DNA of 64,000 nucleotides from Clostridium paraputrificum (lineage in GTDB: Bacteria > Bacillota > Clostridia > Clostridiales > Clostridiaceae), in contig NZ_UAWH01000014.1 in assembly GCF_900447045.1 (NCBI RefSeq), positions 264,501-328,500 on the forward strand, written 5' to 3'. The notes below the pieces were generated by a model. It had not been told where the DNA came from, did no database searches, and saw only the letters and a list, made by a program, of their open reading frames with translations. A program made the position numbers and the translations under genes. This document shows, piece by piece, positions 44,678 through 56,723 of this stretch (the first letter of the stretch is position 1; every line of letters begins with the position of its first letter).

Positions 44678-45478
44678 TTAAGTATCTTCTACCATTATTT
44701 CTATCTTAACACAGTATTGATTTTCATCTTTTGTTGAAAGTTCATTTAGGGGATATTCCTCATAGGCATCACTACATATGCGTAAATTATTTTCTTTTAT
44801 AAACTCATATAATTTTTCATAAAGATCATCAGATTCTCCATAAGCACATCTTCCATAGAAAACTGCATACTTACCTTCAGGCTTATATGAATTTTGTTCA
44901 TTTATAGCTTTAAAGTAATATTGAGTTACATATAAAGGAGTTCCTGCTTCAATGTCTTCCTTACTAATAATAGCACCAAGGGGATAACCTATATCAATTC
45001 CATTTTCATAAGCGAAATTATAAAATGAAATAGCAGACCCATTAGAGGAGTCTTTAGAAGCTATAGGGCCTAAGAAAATAGGTTCTTTCTTTTTGTATTC
45101 AATATTTATACTATTTTCTTTATATTTAATAGCTTCCTCTGCCATATCAACATAAAGTTGCATAACTTCTAATATACGCTTAAGCTTTTTTATTTCAGTT
45201 AATATATGTTTTTTCTGTGAGCTAAATAAGGAGAACATTTCTTCAGGAGTACGTATATCAATATATCTTCTTATTTCTTCAATTCCGATTCCAATTTCCC
45301 TAAGAGAGGTAATTAAATATGCTGTGGTTAATTGATTTCTAGTATAATAGCGGTAGCCATTTTTACCACGGAATTCTGGTGACAACAGTCCAATTTGATC
45401 ATAATATCTTAAATTTTCACGTTTAATACCTGTAAGAGCAGAGAACTCCTTAATTTGCATATTAGACCCATCTTTCAT
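44678..45478 (-). CDS. MerR-family regulator with GyrI-like effector domain
   Basis: Cytoplasmic multidrug-sensing-type regulator of 266 residues, similar in layout to BmrR. The N-terminal MerR helix-turn-helix (about 7-75) reads MQIKEFSALTGIKRENLRYY, then GLLSP and GYRYYT. A coiled-coil linker follows (about 80-118), then a GyrI-like ligand-binding domain (about 128-266). GGAGGT precedes the ATG; an in-frame TTG 12 bases upstream is part of that site. It is divergent from two ABC exporter genes whose promoter has the 19-bp spacer that MerR proteins remodel. It is therefore very likely the activator of that exporter in response to a drug-like ligand. Confidence 0.92.
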   Translation of the reverse strand: MKDGSNMQIKEFSALTGIKRENLRYYDQIGLLSPEFRGKNGYRYYTRNQLTTAYLITSLREIGIGIEEIRRYIDIRTPEEMFSLFSSQKKHILTEIKKLKRILEVMQLYVDMAEEAIKYKENSINIEYKKKEPIFLGPIASKDSSNGSAISFYNFAYENGIDIGYPLGAIISKEDIEAGTPLYVTQYYFKAINEQNSYKPEGKYAVFYGRCAYGESDDLYEKLYEFIKENNLRICSDAYEEYPLNELSTKDENQYCVKIEIMVEDT

Positions 45479-45504
45479 AATAACCTCCAAATTTTAAATT
45501 ACTA

Positions 45505-45535
45505 TTGACATTAAAGTTACTTTAAGCTTTATAAT
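45505..45535 (+). promoter_or_regulatory. MerR-type promoter with 19-bp spacer and palindromic operator
   Basis: TTGACA (45505-45510) and TATAAT (45530-45535) are consensus elements but 19 bp apart instead of 17. The spacer contains a perfect 15-bp palindrome, TTAAAGTTACTTTAA (45511-45525). This is the diagnostic architecture of promoters activated by MerR-family proteins through DNA untwisting. It drives the ABC exporter genes and faces the regulator gene. Confidence 0.9.
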
Positions 45536-45585
45536 ACCACTGAAAATAAATTTTATCAAAATTACTTACATAATGGAGGTAAACT

Positions 45586-47313
45586 ATGAAGTATTTAAAA
45601 CTATTCCTAAAAGAAAGAAAAGGCAAAGTAGGAATAACATTAATCATGCTTTTAGGACAAGCAGTAGGGACATTATTAATTCCATTTCTAATAGCAGGGA
45701 TTGTAGATAATGGAATTTTAAAAGGTGATATGAATGAGATTCTTAATATAGGTGGCCAAATGCTATTAGTTCTTTTAATAACAACAGTGGCAGCTGTACT
45801 AGGAAGTTATTATTCTGCTGACCTTGCTGCAGTGTTTGGATATTACATGAGAGATAAGATTTTCCGTAAGAGTCAGGAGTTATCTATTCATGACTTTGAC
45901 ACTATTGGAGTTTCTTCTATGATTACACGTACAACTTCAGATATTTCTAATCTGCAACAGACTTTTGGGTTGGTCTTACAGCTTATAGTTCCAGCCCCAC
46001 TTATTATTGTTGCATCTATAGCTATGACAACATATACTAGTTTAACTTTAGCATTGGTACTTATTTTATCTGTAGTAATATTTATAGTTTTTGCTAGGTT
46101 AGTACTTAAGAAATCAATATTTATTTCTAAAAGGGTTCAGGATAAATTGGATTATATTAATCAAGTAATAAGAGAATCTATTACTGGAATCCGTGTTATT
46201 CGTGCTTTTGGAAATGAAGAATACGAGGAAGATAGAGCAGGTAAAGCCTTTAAGAATTATGCTACAGATATGATAAAGCTAAATAAGATATTTGCTGTAT
46301 TAAATCCTACAATATGGCTTATGATTGGCGTGTCCGTAGCTATTATAGTTTGGGTAGGTGGAGTATTTTCTATGAAGGGGTCAATGGAAATTGGCCAGAT
46401 AACTGCTGTAACTGAATATTCTATTATTACATTAAGCTATTTAATATTGGCTACAACAACAAGTGTTACTCTTCCTAAAATGAAATCATGCCTTGATCGT
46501 ATAGAGGAAGTTTTGGAAATCAATCCAGAGATTCAGGATTTTAATATAGAAAAGAAATGTGCAAAGGACGATTGTGCAGTGGTTGAATTTGAAAATGTGT
46601 CTTTCTTTTATAAGGGGGCAGAGGAACCTGTTATAAGAGATATATCATTTTCATGTAATAAAGGTGAGACAACAGCTATTATTGGAAGTACAGGCTCTGG
46701 TAAGAGTACTATTGCTAACCTTATTTTAAGGTTACATGACATAGATCAAGGAGAAATTCGAATAAATGGTGTGGATATAAGATGTCTTTCTCAAAAGGAA
46801 TTAAGAGATACAATTGGTTACGTTCCTCAAAAAGCCTTTTTATTTAGTGGGACAATTGAGGATAATTTAAGGATGGGATATAAAGAGGCAACTAAAGAAG
46901 ATATGGAGAGAGCATTAAGTATTTCTCAATCAAAATCTTTTGTAGATAAATTACCTATTGGGCTAAAGTCTGAGGTCTCCCAAGGTGGATCAAATTTCTC
47001 AGGTGGGCAGAAGCAACGTTTGTCTATTGCAAGAGCTCTAATTAGGAAGGTCCCAATTTATATTTTTGATGATAGTTTTTCTGCTTTGGATTTAAAGACA
47101 GATTCAGCACTTCGTAAATCACTTAAAGAAAATATGAGAGATGCAGCTAAGATAATAATTGCACAGAGAGTAAGTACAATTATGGATGCAGATCAAATCC
47201 TTGTGTTAGATGAAGGAAAATTAGTTGGCATTGGAAAACATATTGACTTAATGAAAAACTGCTCTGTATATCAAGCAATTGCTAAAAGTCAGATGAGTAT
47301 AGAGGAGGTTTGA
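45586..47313 (+). CDS. ABC exporter half-transporter, degenerate-site subunit
   Basis: Membrane exporter subunit of 575 residues with a six-helix membrane domain (1-310) fused to an ATPase domain. Walker A is GSTGSGKST, the signature FSGGQKQRLSIARAL is canonical, but Walker B ends IFDDSFSALD with aspartate in place of the catalytic glutamate. This is the pattern of the degenerate partner in heterodimeric exporters such as BmrC or TM287. The partner gene follows 4 bases later and has the complementary defects. Transcribed from the MerR-type promoter; a multidrug or peptide substrate is likely but not shown. Confidence 0.93.
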   Translation: MKYLKLFLKERKGKVGITLIMLLGQAVGTLLIPFLIAGIVDNGILKGDMNEILNIGGQMLLVLLITTVAAVLGSYYSADLAAVFGYYMRDKIFRKSQELSIHDFDTIGVSSMITRTTSDISNLQQTFGLVLQLIVPAPLIIVASIAMTTYTSLTLALVLILSVVIFIVFARLVLKKSIFISKRVQDKLDYINQVIRESITGIRVIRAFGNEEYEEDRAGKAFKNYATDMIKLNKIFAVLNPTIWLMIGVSVAIIVWVGGVFSMKGSMEIGQITAVTEYSIITLSYLILATTTSVTLPKMKSCLDRIEEVLEINPEIQDFNIEKKCAKDDCAVVEFENVSFFYKGAEEPVIRDISFSCNKGETTAIIGSTGSGKSTIANLILRLHDIDQGEIRINGVDIRCLSQKELRDTIGYVPQKAFLFSGTIEDNLRMGYKEATKEDMERALSISQSKSFVDKLPIGLKSEVSQGGSNFSGGQKQRLSIARALIRKVPIYIFDDSFSALDLKTDSALRKSLKENMRDAAKIIIAQRVSTIMDADQILVLDEGKLVGIGKHIDLMKNCSVYQAIAKSQMSIEEV

Positions 47314-47317
47314 TTTT

Positions 47318-49153
47318 ATGAAGAAGGATAAAAAGAAAGAAACAGTAGTTTTTAGTGAGGATATTCCTAAAAATACAAAGAAAACTATTAGAAGATTAAT
47401 GGAAACATTAAAAACTCAAAATAAGAAGTTAATAATTGTAGGTGTATTAGCACTACTTAGCAGTATATTTTATGCAGTTATTCCACTTATGGTTGGGGTA
47501 GCTATAAATAATCTAGTAAATGCAATTAATAGCTTTGATAAATCTGTAAGTGTTTTATCAATGGTGGCGCAGGCACTAGCTATGCCAGTTTTAATGCTGG
47601 TACTAATATCTATTGTTAATAGTTTTCTTACTTATATCCAGCAATATATAATATCTAGTGTTGGAGAGAATTTAACTTTATCATTACGTAAAGATATTAG
47701 TAAGAAAATAAATAAGCTTCCATTGAAATATTTTGACTCACATAAAAAAGGGGATGTTATGAGTAGAGTAACAACTGACCTTGAAAAAGTATCCCTAGTA
47801 ATGCAGGTCGGTTTTATGCAGTTTATATCTTCTTGTTTTACAATTATCTTTACAATTATCTCAATGCTTATATTAAATTTAAAGTTATCCTTATTAATTT
47901 TTATATTCATTGGAATTAGTGCTATTGCAACAAATTATGTATCAAGTTTAAGTCAACGTTATTATGCATATAATTTTGATGCTATGGGTGAATTAAGTGG
48001 AAAAATTGAAGAAGTGTACTCTGGAAATCCTATTGTAAAAATATTTAATCAACAAGAGAATGTAATTCAAGAAGTGACTGAGCTTAATAAAAAGCAGTTT
48101 GAAGCTAATAGAAAGGCTCAGTTTATAGATTTTGCTATATATCCAACTATTCGTCTTTTAAATCAATTAGGATTTATAGCAACAGCTATTGTAGGCGGAA
48201 TAATGACACTTAATGGACAGATTTCATTAGGTGGAATTCAAGCGTTTTTACAATACGTAAATCAAGTATCTGAGCCTGTAACTCAAGCTTCTTATGTTAT
48301 TATGTCTCTACAATCTGCTATTGCTGGGGCTGAGAGAGTTTTTGAGTTATTAGATGAAGAAGAAGAGGTTGCAGATAATAAGTTAAATGAATTCTCATTT
48401 GATAAGAATCTTATATCTAAGGGAAAGGTAGATTTCAAAAATGTAAAGTTTGGATATACAGATGAGAAAACTTTAATTAAGAATTTAAATCTTGAAGTAA
48501 AACCAAATGAAATGGTAGCTATTGTTGGGCCAACAGGTGGAGGAAAAACTACATTAATTAACTTGATAATGCGTTTTTATGAATTAAATGGAGGAGCTAT
48601 ATCAATTGATGGAGTTAATATTAATGAGATTCCTAGAAATATATTGCGTAGACAAATTGGGATGGTTCTTCAAGATACATGGCTATTTGAAGGGACAATA
48701 GCTGAAAATATTGCTTATGGTAAGATGGATGCTACTCGTGAAGAAATAATAGCTGCTGCAAAAGCTGCTTGCTGTGACCATTTTATTCGTACACTAGAGC
48801 ATGGATATGATACAGTAATATCTAGTGAAACATCTAATGTTTCTCAAGGACAAATGCAGCTCTTAACTATTGCTCGTGCTATGTTAACAAATCCTACAGT
48901 TATGATATTAGATGAAGCTACATCAAGTGTAGATACAAGGACAGAAGTAGAAATTCAAAAGGCTTTATCAAGACTTATGAAGGATAAAACGAGTTTTGTC
49001 ATAGCACATAGATTGTCAACTATTCAAAATGCAGATATGATTTTGGTTGTTAAAGATGGAGATATTATAGAAAGAGGAACTCATCAAAGTCTTCTAGAAC
49101 AAAATGGTTTCTATGCATCTCTTTATTACAGTCAATTTGAAGTGGCAAATTAG
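47318..49153 (+). CDS. ABC exporter half-transporter, catalytic-site subunit
   Basis: Second half of the heterodimeric exporter, 611 residues: an N-terminal cytoplasmic extension of about 35 residues, six membrane helices, and the ATPase domain. Walker A is GPTGGGKTT and Walker B VMILDEATSSVD has the catalytic glutamate. The signature is VSQGQMQ where SGGQ is usual. Together with the aspartate in the partner's Walker B, this leaves one competent and one degenerate ATP site, as in BmrCD. GAGGAGG precedes the ATG. The arrangement with a MerR-family activator suggests drug-inducible efflux. Confidence 0.94.
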   Translation: MKKDKKKETVVFSEDIPKNTKKTIRRLMETLKTQNKKLIIVGVLALLSSIFYAVIPLMVGVAINNLVNAINSFDKSVSVLSMVAQALAMPVLMLVLISIVNSFLTYIQQYIISSVGENLTLSLRKDISKKINKLPLKYFDSHKKGDVMSRVTTDLEKVSLVMQVGFMQFISSCFTIIFTIISMLILNLKLSLLIFIFIGISAIATNYVSSLSQRYYAYNFDAMGELSGKIEEVYSGNPIVKIFNQQENVIQEVTELNKKQFEANRKAQFIDFAIYPTIRLLNQLGFIATAIVGGIMTLNGQISLGGIQAFLQYVNQVSEPVTQASYVIMSLQSAIAGAERVFELLDEEEEVADNKLNEFSFDKNLISKGKVDFKNVKFGYTDEKTLIKNLNLEVKPNEMVAIVGPTGGGKTTLINLIMRFYELNGGAISIDGVNINEIPRNILRRQIGMVLQDTWLFEGTIAENIAYGKMDATREEIIAAAKAACCDHFIRTLEHGYDTVISSETSNVSQGQMQLLTIARAMLTNPTVMILDEATSSVDTRTEVEIQKALSRLMKDKTSFVIAHRLSTIQNADMILVVKDGDIIERGTHQSLLEQNGFYASLYYSQFEVAN

Positions 49154-49190
49154 ATGATTTAATAAAATTTATAGGTAGAAATGTATGAAA

Positions 49191-49224
49191 AAGAACTAGA
49201 TTACAAATATATAATCTAGTTCTT
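49191..49224 (+). terminator. Terminator-like hairpin after the ABC exporter operon
   Basis: AAGAACTAGATTA (49191-49203) and TAATCTAGTTCTT (49212-49224) are perfect 13-bp arms. The T tract after it is interrupted (CTAAGTTTTAATTT). Confidence 0.75.
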
Positions 49225-49379
49225 CTAAGTTTTAATTTAGTATTCTTTTAATTATGTTATTCAGCTATTTGAGGAACAAAAAAATAATCCTATAAGCTAG
49301 TAATTATGTGGATTAGTATAATATTATCTAAATTAGGTTAATGTAATTTTAATAAAAGCTTTATTAGGAGGCATTAAAA

Positions 49380-50366
49380 ATGTGTACAGCATTAACTTTA
49401 AAAACAAAAGATGGATATAGTTTATTTGGAAGAAATATGGATTTATCATACTCTTTTAATCAAGCAGTTACATTAGTACCTAGAAATTATGAATATAGAG
49501 ATAGAGTTACTGGAAATATGAAAAAAACTAAATATGCAATATTAGGTATGGCAAGTGTTATAGGAGATTATCCAGCATTTGCAGATGCATTTAATGAGAA
49601 AGGGCTAGGATGTGCAGGCCTTAATTTTCCTGGATATTCTTACATAGAAGAAAAGACAGTTCCAGGAAAAAATAATTTAGCTCCATACGATTTGATTATA
49701 TGGATACTATCAAATTTTGAAACTGTAGATGAGGTTTTTAGAGAATTGAGAAATGTAGAATTAGTTGCAGTTCCAATTGATGAAAAAACGCCACTTCCAA
49801 CTCTTCATTGGATTGTTGCAGATAAAAGTGGAAAATCTATAGTTATAGAAAAGACAAAAGAAGGTTTAAAAGCTTATGAAAATCCAATTGGAGTTATGAC
49901 TAATTCCCCAACATTTGATTGGCATTTGACTAATTTGAATGAGTATATGAAAACTACTCCAATTCAACCAGAACCTATAAAGTGGGGAGATAAAGAATTA
50001 AAACCATTAGGAGTAGGTCTTGGAAGCAATGGATTACCAGGAGGCTTTTCAGGAGTAGATAGATTTGTAAGAATAGCATATTTAAAATCAACTTTTTCAG
50101 AAGCAGAAGATTTAATGACTGGGATAAGTCAATTTTTTCATATGTTAAATAATGTAGCAATGCCAAAGGGTGCTGTTATAAGTGATAATTTAGATGATAT
50201 AACCTTATATACTTCATGTATGTGCCAACAAAAAGGTATATATTATTATACAACATATAACAATAATGGAATAAGTGCTATAGATATGAATAAAGAAGAT
50301 TTAGATGCTGGGGAAATTAAGAGATTTGAGTATTTAGATAAATTACATATTACGTATCAAAATTAA
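49380..50366 (+). CDS. cbh: Bile salt hydrolase (choloylglycine hydrolase)
   Basis: Cytoplasmic N-terminal-nucleophile amidase of 328 residues that deconjugates glycine- and taurine-linked bile acids. All catalytic positions known for the Clostridium perfringens enzyme are at the same numbers: Cys2 (nucleophile after Met removal), Arg18, Asp21, Asn82, Asn175 and Arg228. Met20 of the substrate pocket is also present. Blocks such as GCAGLNFP, TNSPTFDWH and YTSCMCQQKGIYYY closely follow that enzyme. No signal peptide is present, as in the family. Penicillin V acylases share the fold, but the asparagine at 82 favours bile salts. AGGAGG precedes the ATG. It is a single-gene unit between the exporter and a sugar operon. 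Confidence 0.92.
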   Translation: MCTALTLKTKDGYSLFGRNMDLSYSFNQAVTLVPRNYEYRDRVTGNMKKTKYAILGMASVIGDYPAFADAFNEKGLGCAGLNFPGYSYIEEKTVPGKNNLAPYDLIIWILSNFETVDEVFRELRNVELVAVPIDEKTPLPTLHWIVADKSGKSIVIEKTKEGLKAYENPIGVMTNSPTFDWHLTNLNEYMKTTPIQPEPIKWGDKELKPLGVGLGSNGLPGGFSGVDRFVRIAYLKSTFSEAEDLMTGISQFFHMLNNVAMPKGAVISDNLDDITLYTSCMCQQKGIYYYTTYNNNGISAIDMNKEDLDAGEIKRFEYLDKLHITYQN

Positions 50367-50485
50367 AGTTCATTTATTTTATTGTTCTAAATAATTGATA
50401 TAAGAAATAACTAGCCTTTTATATTACCATAACTCTTTTAATTTAAAATATTTTATATTATCATAAATATTAAGGAGATGGTTGT

Positions 50486-51214
50486 ATGTTTAGTTATGAA
50501 GTAATTCAAAGCTTAAATGACCTAGAGCTTTCTGTATATAACTATATAGTAGAAAATTCACATAAAATAATAAAGATGAAAATAAAAGATGTTGCTAATG
50601 AGGCCCATGTATCAACTACAACTATTTTGAGGTTTTGTAAAAAACTTGGATGTGATGGTTATTCAGAATTTAAGGTTAAGTTTAAGCTATATTTAGATAA
50701 GAAGGTTGAAAATGGTCAAAAAGATGATTTGGATGAAATCGTAGACAGCCTGAAAAAATACAAAAATAAGGAGTTTCAGGATAAGTTACATAATATAGTA
50801 GATGTTATAAGAGAGTCTAAAGGGATAATTTGGATTGGATTGGGCAATTCGGGGGCTTTGGGAAAGTATGGAGCTAGGTACTTTTCAGGAGCAGGAAAAT
50901 TTAGTTTAGCAATTGATGATCCATATTTTCAAATAGAAGGAAATGTATTTGAGGGATGTTCTGTTATTGTTTTATCTGTGTCAGGCGAAATAGATCAAAC
51001 TATTAGATTAGTCAATACTTTAAAATCTTTAAATTGTAATATAATTAGTATCACAAATAGAGAAAATTGTACTTTAGCTAAAATATCAAACCATAATATT
51101 TCATATTATGTACCGTATACTAAACATAATATGAATGATATGACAACTCAAATTCCTGTTATGTATATAATAGAAACATTAGCAAGAAGACTATTTAGTG
51201 AAAAATTAAGTTAA
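50486..51214 (+). CDS. RpiR/MurR-family transcriptional regulator
   Basis: Sugar-phosphate-responsive regulator of 242 residues. The RpiR helix-turn-helix is at about 1-75 (DVANEAHVSTTTILRFCKKLG) and the SIS domain at about 100-235, with WIGLGNSGALGKYGARYF and VLSVSGEIDQTIRLV. AGGAGATGG precedes the ATG. A strong terminator follows, so it is transcribed separately from the sugar-metabolism genes downstream. Position makes it the likely regulator of that operon. It shares the fold but little sequence with the RpiR protein at 5.6 kb. Confidence 0.9.
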   Translation: MFSYEVIQSLNDLELSVYNYIVENSHKIIKMKIKDVANEAHVSTTTILRFCKKLGCDGYSEFKVKFKLYLDKKVENGQKDDLDEIVDSLKKYKNKEFQDKLHNIVDVIRESKGIIWIGLGNSGALGKYGARYFSGAGKFSLAIDDPYFQIEGNVFEGCSVIVLSVSGEIDQTIRLVNTLKSLNCNIISITNRENCTLAKISNHNISYYVPYTKHNMNDMTTQIPVMYIIETLARRLFSEKLS

Positions 51215-51218
51215 TATA

Positions 51219-51262
51219 AAAGACCTACAAGAAAAATGTCAAGTGTTTGTAGGTCTTTTTTT
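51219..51262 (+). terminator. Rho-independent terminator after the second rpiR gene
   Basis: AAAGACCTACAA (51219-51230) pairs with TTGTAGGTCTTT (51247-51258) and is followed by a T run. Confidence 0.92.
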
Positions 51263-51337
51263 GTGTAAAAAAATATATTTTTTACTTTGTAATAAAATTC
51301 TTTGAAACCAATTACATTTTTTATGGTCCTAATCTTA

Positions 51338-51367
51338 CTGACAAATTAAGTTTTACCATTATATAAT
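51338..51367 (+). promoter_or_regulatory. Promoter of the sucrose phosphorylase operon
   Basis: CTGACA (51338-51343), 18-bp spacer, TATAAT (51362-51367). The start codon is 35 bases beyond the -10. No cre-like site was seen here, unlike the other PTS operon. Confidence 0.6.
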
Positions 51368-51401
51368 GACATTGTGAAATTTATACAGGAGAGGAGAAGC
51401 T

Positions 51402-52823
51402 ATGAAAAAGGTAGAGAATAAAATAATGCTAATTACATATTCTGATTCTCTAGGAAAGAATCTTTCAGAATTAAAAGAGATTTTAGATAAGCATATTAAA
51501 GATGCTATCGGCGGAATTCATATACTACCTTTCTTTCCTTCATCAGGGGATAGAGGATTTGCTCCAATGACTTATAAAAAAGTAGATCCAGCCTTTGGAA
51601 CATGGAAAGATATAGAGGAGTTAAGCAAAAAATATTTTCTAATGTATGACTATATGATTAATCATATTTCAGCGCAAAGTGAATATTATCAAGATTTTCT
51701 AGGCAAAAAAGATGAATCAGAATATAAGGACTTATTTATAAGATATAAGAATTTTTTTGAGAATGGTGGTCCTTCTGAAGAACAAGTAGATATGATTTAT
51801 AAAAGAAAGCCAAGAGCACCATATGTAATGGCAAATTTCAAAGATGGTACAGAAGAAAAAGTATGGTGTACCTTTGATGAAGAACAAATTGATATCCATT
51901 GTGATTCGCAAAAAGGAAAAGAATTTGCTAAAGAAAACCTTGAGTTTTTAGCGAAGAATGGAGCTGCAATGATAAGGTTAGATGCCTTTGCATATGCGAC
52001 TAAAAAAATAGATACAAACTGTTTCTTTGTCGAACCGGAGGTATGGAACTTACTAAAGGAGTGCGATGAAATATTAAAGCAATATGATGTAAAGCTTTTA
52101 CCAGAAATTCATGAACATTACTCAATGCAATTAAAGATTGCAGAAAAAGGATATTATGTTTATGATTTTGCCCTACCAATGCTTTTATTAAATGCATTAT
52201 ATTATGGAAATGGTACTTATTTAAAGAACTGGCTTGATATATGTCCTAAAAATCAATTTACAACATTAGATACTCATGATGGTATAGGAGTAGTTGATGT
52301 AAAGGACTTAATGCCAGATGAAGAGATAATGAGAACTAAGGAGGATGTATTTAAGTTTGGAGCAAATGTAAAGAAGATATATAATACTTCTGCTTATAAT
52401 AATTTAGATATATACCAGCTTAATTGCACATATTATTCGGCATTAGGTGATAATGATAAGGCTTATCTTTTAGCAAGAGCAATTCAATTTTTTGCACCGG
52501 GGATACCTCAAGTTTATTATGTTGGTATGCTTGCAGGTAAAAATGATCTAGAGCTTTTAGAAGAAACAAAAGTAGGTAGAAATATTAATCGTCACTACTA
52601 TACTAAGGAAGAAGTAGCTGAAGAAGTTAATAGAAATGTAGTTGGCGATTTGTTAGAGCTTATGAGATTTAGAAACACTCATAAAGCGTTTAATTTAGAT
52701 GGTGATATAAACGTAGATTTAGATGGAGAAAGTATCATTACAATAACAAGAAAATATGAAGAAAATTATGCTACATTAAAAGCTAATTTAAAAACATATG
52801 ATTTTAAAATTATACATTCATGA
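51402..52823 (+). CDS. gtfA: Sucrose phosphorylase (GH13 subfamily 18)
   Basis: Cytoplasmic enzyme of 473 residues that phosphorolyses sucrose to alpha-glucose-1-phosphate and fructose. It follows Streptococcus mutans GtfA closely: ITYSDSLGKNL, HILPFFPSSGDRGFAP, INHISAQS, FFVEPEVW, LPEIHEHY, TLDTHDGIGVVDVKD, and FFAPGIPQVYYVGMLAGKND. Catalytic residues are Asp194 (nucleophile, in IRLDAF), Glu235 (acid/base, in PEIHEH) and Asp293 after His292. Close relatives act on sucrose-6'-phosphate, glucosylglycerol or glucosylglycerate, so specificity needs assay. GGAGAGGAG precedes the ATG. A PTS permease, a GH1 phosphoglycosidase and a fructokinase follow; fructokinase fits the released fructose. Confidence 0.88.
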   Translation: MKKVENKIMLITYSDSLGKNLSELKEILDKHIKDAIGGIHILPFFPSSGDRGFAPMTYKKVDPAFGTWKDIEELSKKYFLMYDYMINHISAQSEYYQDFLGKKDESEYKDLFIRYKNFFENGGPSEEQVDMIYKRKPRAPYVMANFKDGTEEKVWCTFDEEQIDIHCDSQKGKEFAKENLEFLAKNGAAMIRLDAFAYATKKIDTNCFFVEPEVWNLLKECDEILKQYDVKLLPEIHEHYSMQLKIAEKGYYVYDFALPMLLLNALYYGNGTYLKNWLDICPKNQFTTLDTHDGIGVVDVKDLMPDEEIMRTKEDVFKFGANVKKIYNTSAYNNLDIYQLNCTYYSALGDNDKAYLLARAIQFFAPGIPQVYYVGMLAGKNDLELLEETKVGRNINRHYYTKEEVAEEVNRNVVGDLLELMRFRNTHKAFNLDGDINVDLDGESIITITRKYEENYATLKANLKTYDFKIIHS

Positions 52824-52840
52824 TAAAAGGAGAGAATAAC

Positions 52841-55569
<2,729 letters not shown>

Positions 55570-55590
55570 AATTATAAGAGTGTAGAGAGT

Positions 55591-55629
55591 AGCTTACATT
55601 AGTAGATTAATAATCTGCTGATGTAAGCT
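55591..55629 (+). terminator. Long hairpin between GH1 and fructokinase genes
   Basis: AGCTTACATTAGTAGATT and AATCTGCTGATGTAAGCT pair over about 18 positions with G-U pairs, followed by TATTTT. It may terminate part of the transcripts, so that fructokinase is made from read-through or its own promoter. Confidence 0.72.
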
Positions 55630-55684
55630 TATTTTAGAGCTTAATAAAATTAATTGCAAATTTAGAAACTAAGGAGAATTAGTT

Positions 55685-56641
55685 ATGGGAAATAGAGTTT
55701 TTTGCATAGGTGAATTATTAATAGATATGATTTGTGTTGATAACAAAGGACTAAAGGATGGAGAAAAGTTTGAAAAAAAAGCTGGCGGGGCACCTGCTAA
55801 TGTTGCTGCAAGTATTAGCAAATTAGGTGGAAAGTCATATTTTTTAGGTCAAGTAGGTAATGATTTCTTTGGAACATACTTAGTTGAAATGTTAAAAAGT
55901 TTAAATATAAACACAGATATGACAGTGAAAGATGGAAATACTACTTTAGCTTTAGTTGGAATTGATGTTAGTGGAGAACGTAATTTTGATTTTATTAGAG
56001 GAAGTGATGGAGATTATTCGTTTGATAAAATTGATACATCTAAAATAACATCTTCAGATATAATTCATTTTGGATCAGCGACAGGTTTTTTAGATGGAGA
56101 ATTAAAGAAAACATATTTCAGTTTATTAAAATATGCTAAAGAGAACGGTATATATATATCATTTGATCCTAACTATAGAGATACATTAATAAAAGATTAT
56201 ATGTTAGACCAATTTGTAAGTGAGTGTATTGAGTTTTTGAAGGTATGCAATTTTGCGAAGTTAAGTGATGAAGAATTAACATTAATAACTAAAGAAAAAG
56301 ATTTAGATATTGGAGTTAAGAAGTTGCATGAATTAGGAGTTAAGGTTGTTACTATAACAATAGGTTCTAAGGGAACATATTTAAGTGTTCAAGGAGAAAA
56401 TAGTATAATTCCATCAATAAATATCAAACAAGTAGATTCAACAGGTGCTGGAGATGCGTTCGTTGGAGCTGTATTAAAGAAAGTGGCTGAAATAAAAGAT
56501 AAAAAGAGTATTACAGTTGAAGAATGGAAGAATATAATTAGTTTTGCTAATAAAGTTGGAGCAATAACTTGTACTAATTATGGTGCGATACCGTCAATTC
56601 CAACATTAGATGAAATAGAAGTATATTTTGATGGAGTTTAA
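55685..56641 (+). CDS. scrK: PfkB-family carbohydrate kinase, probable fructokinase
   Basis: Cytoplasmic ribokinase-type sugar kinase of 318 residues. FCIGELLIDMI opens the fold, KKAGGAPANVAASISKLGG is the sugar-binding PfkB signature 1, FDPNYRDTL lies mid-domain and DSTGAGDAFVGAVL holds the anion hole and catalytic aspartate. In a locus with a sucrose phosphorylase it most likely phosphorylates fructose to fructose-6-phosphate. The N-terminal motif is also found in 2-keto-3-deoxygluconate kinases, so specificity is inferred from context. AAGGAG precedes the ATG. Confidence 0.85.
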   Translation: MGNRVFCIGELLIDMICVDNKGLKDGEKFEKKAGGAPANVAASISKLGGKSYFLGQVGNDFFGTYLVEMLKSLNINTDMTVKDGNTTLALVGIDVSGERNFDFIRGSDGDYSFDKIDTSKITSSDIIHFGSATGFLDGELKKTYFSLLKYAKENGIYISFDPNYRDTLIKDYMLDQFVSECIEFLKVCNFAKLSDEELTLITKEKDLDIGVKKLHELGVKVVTITIGSKGTYLSVQGENSIIPSINIKQVDSTGAGDAFVGAVLKKVAEIKDKKSITVEEWKNIISFANKVGAITCTNYGAIPSIPTLDEIEVYFDGV

Positions 56642-56723
56642 AGTTTATTATTAGATTTTTGTTAATCTATTTTATATAATCATCTTAGAGTTATTTATAA
56701 ATATAAATTTAGTGGAGGAAAAT

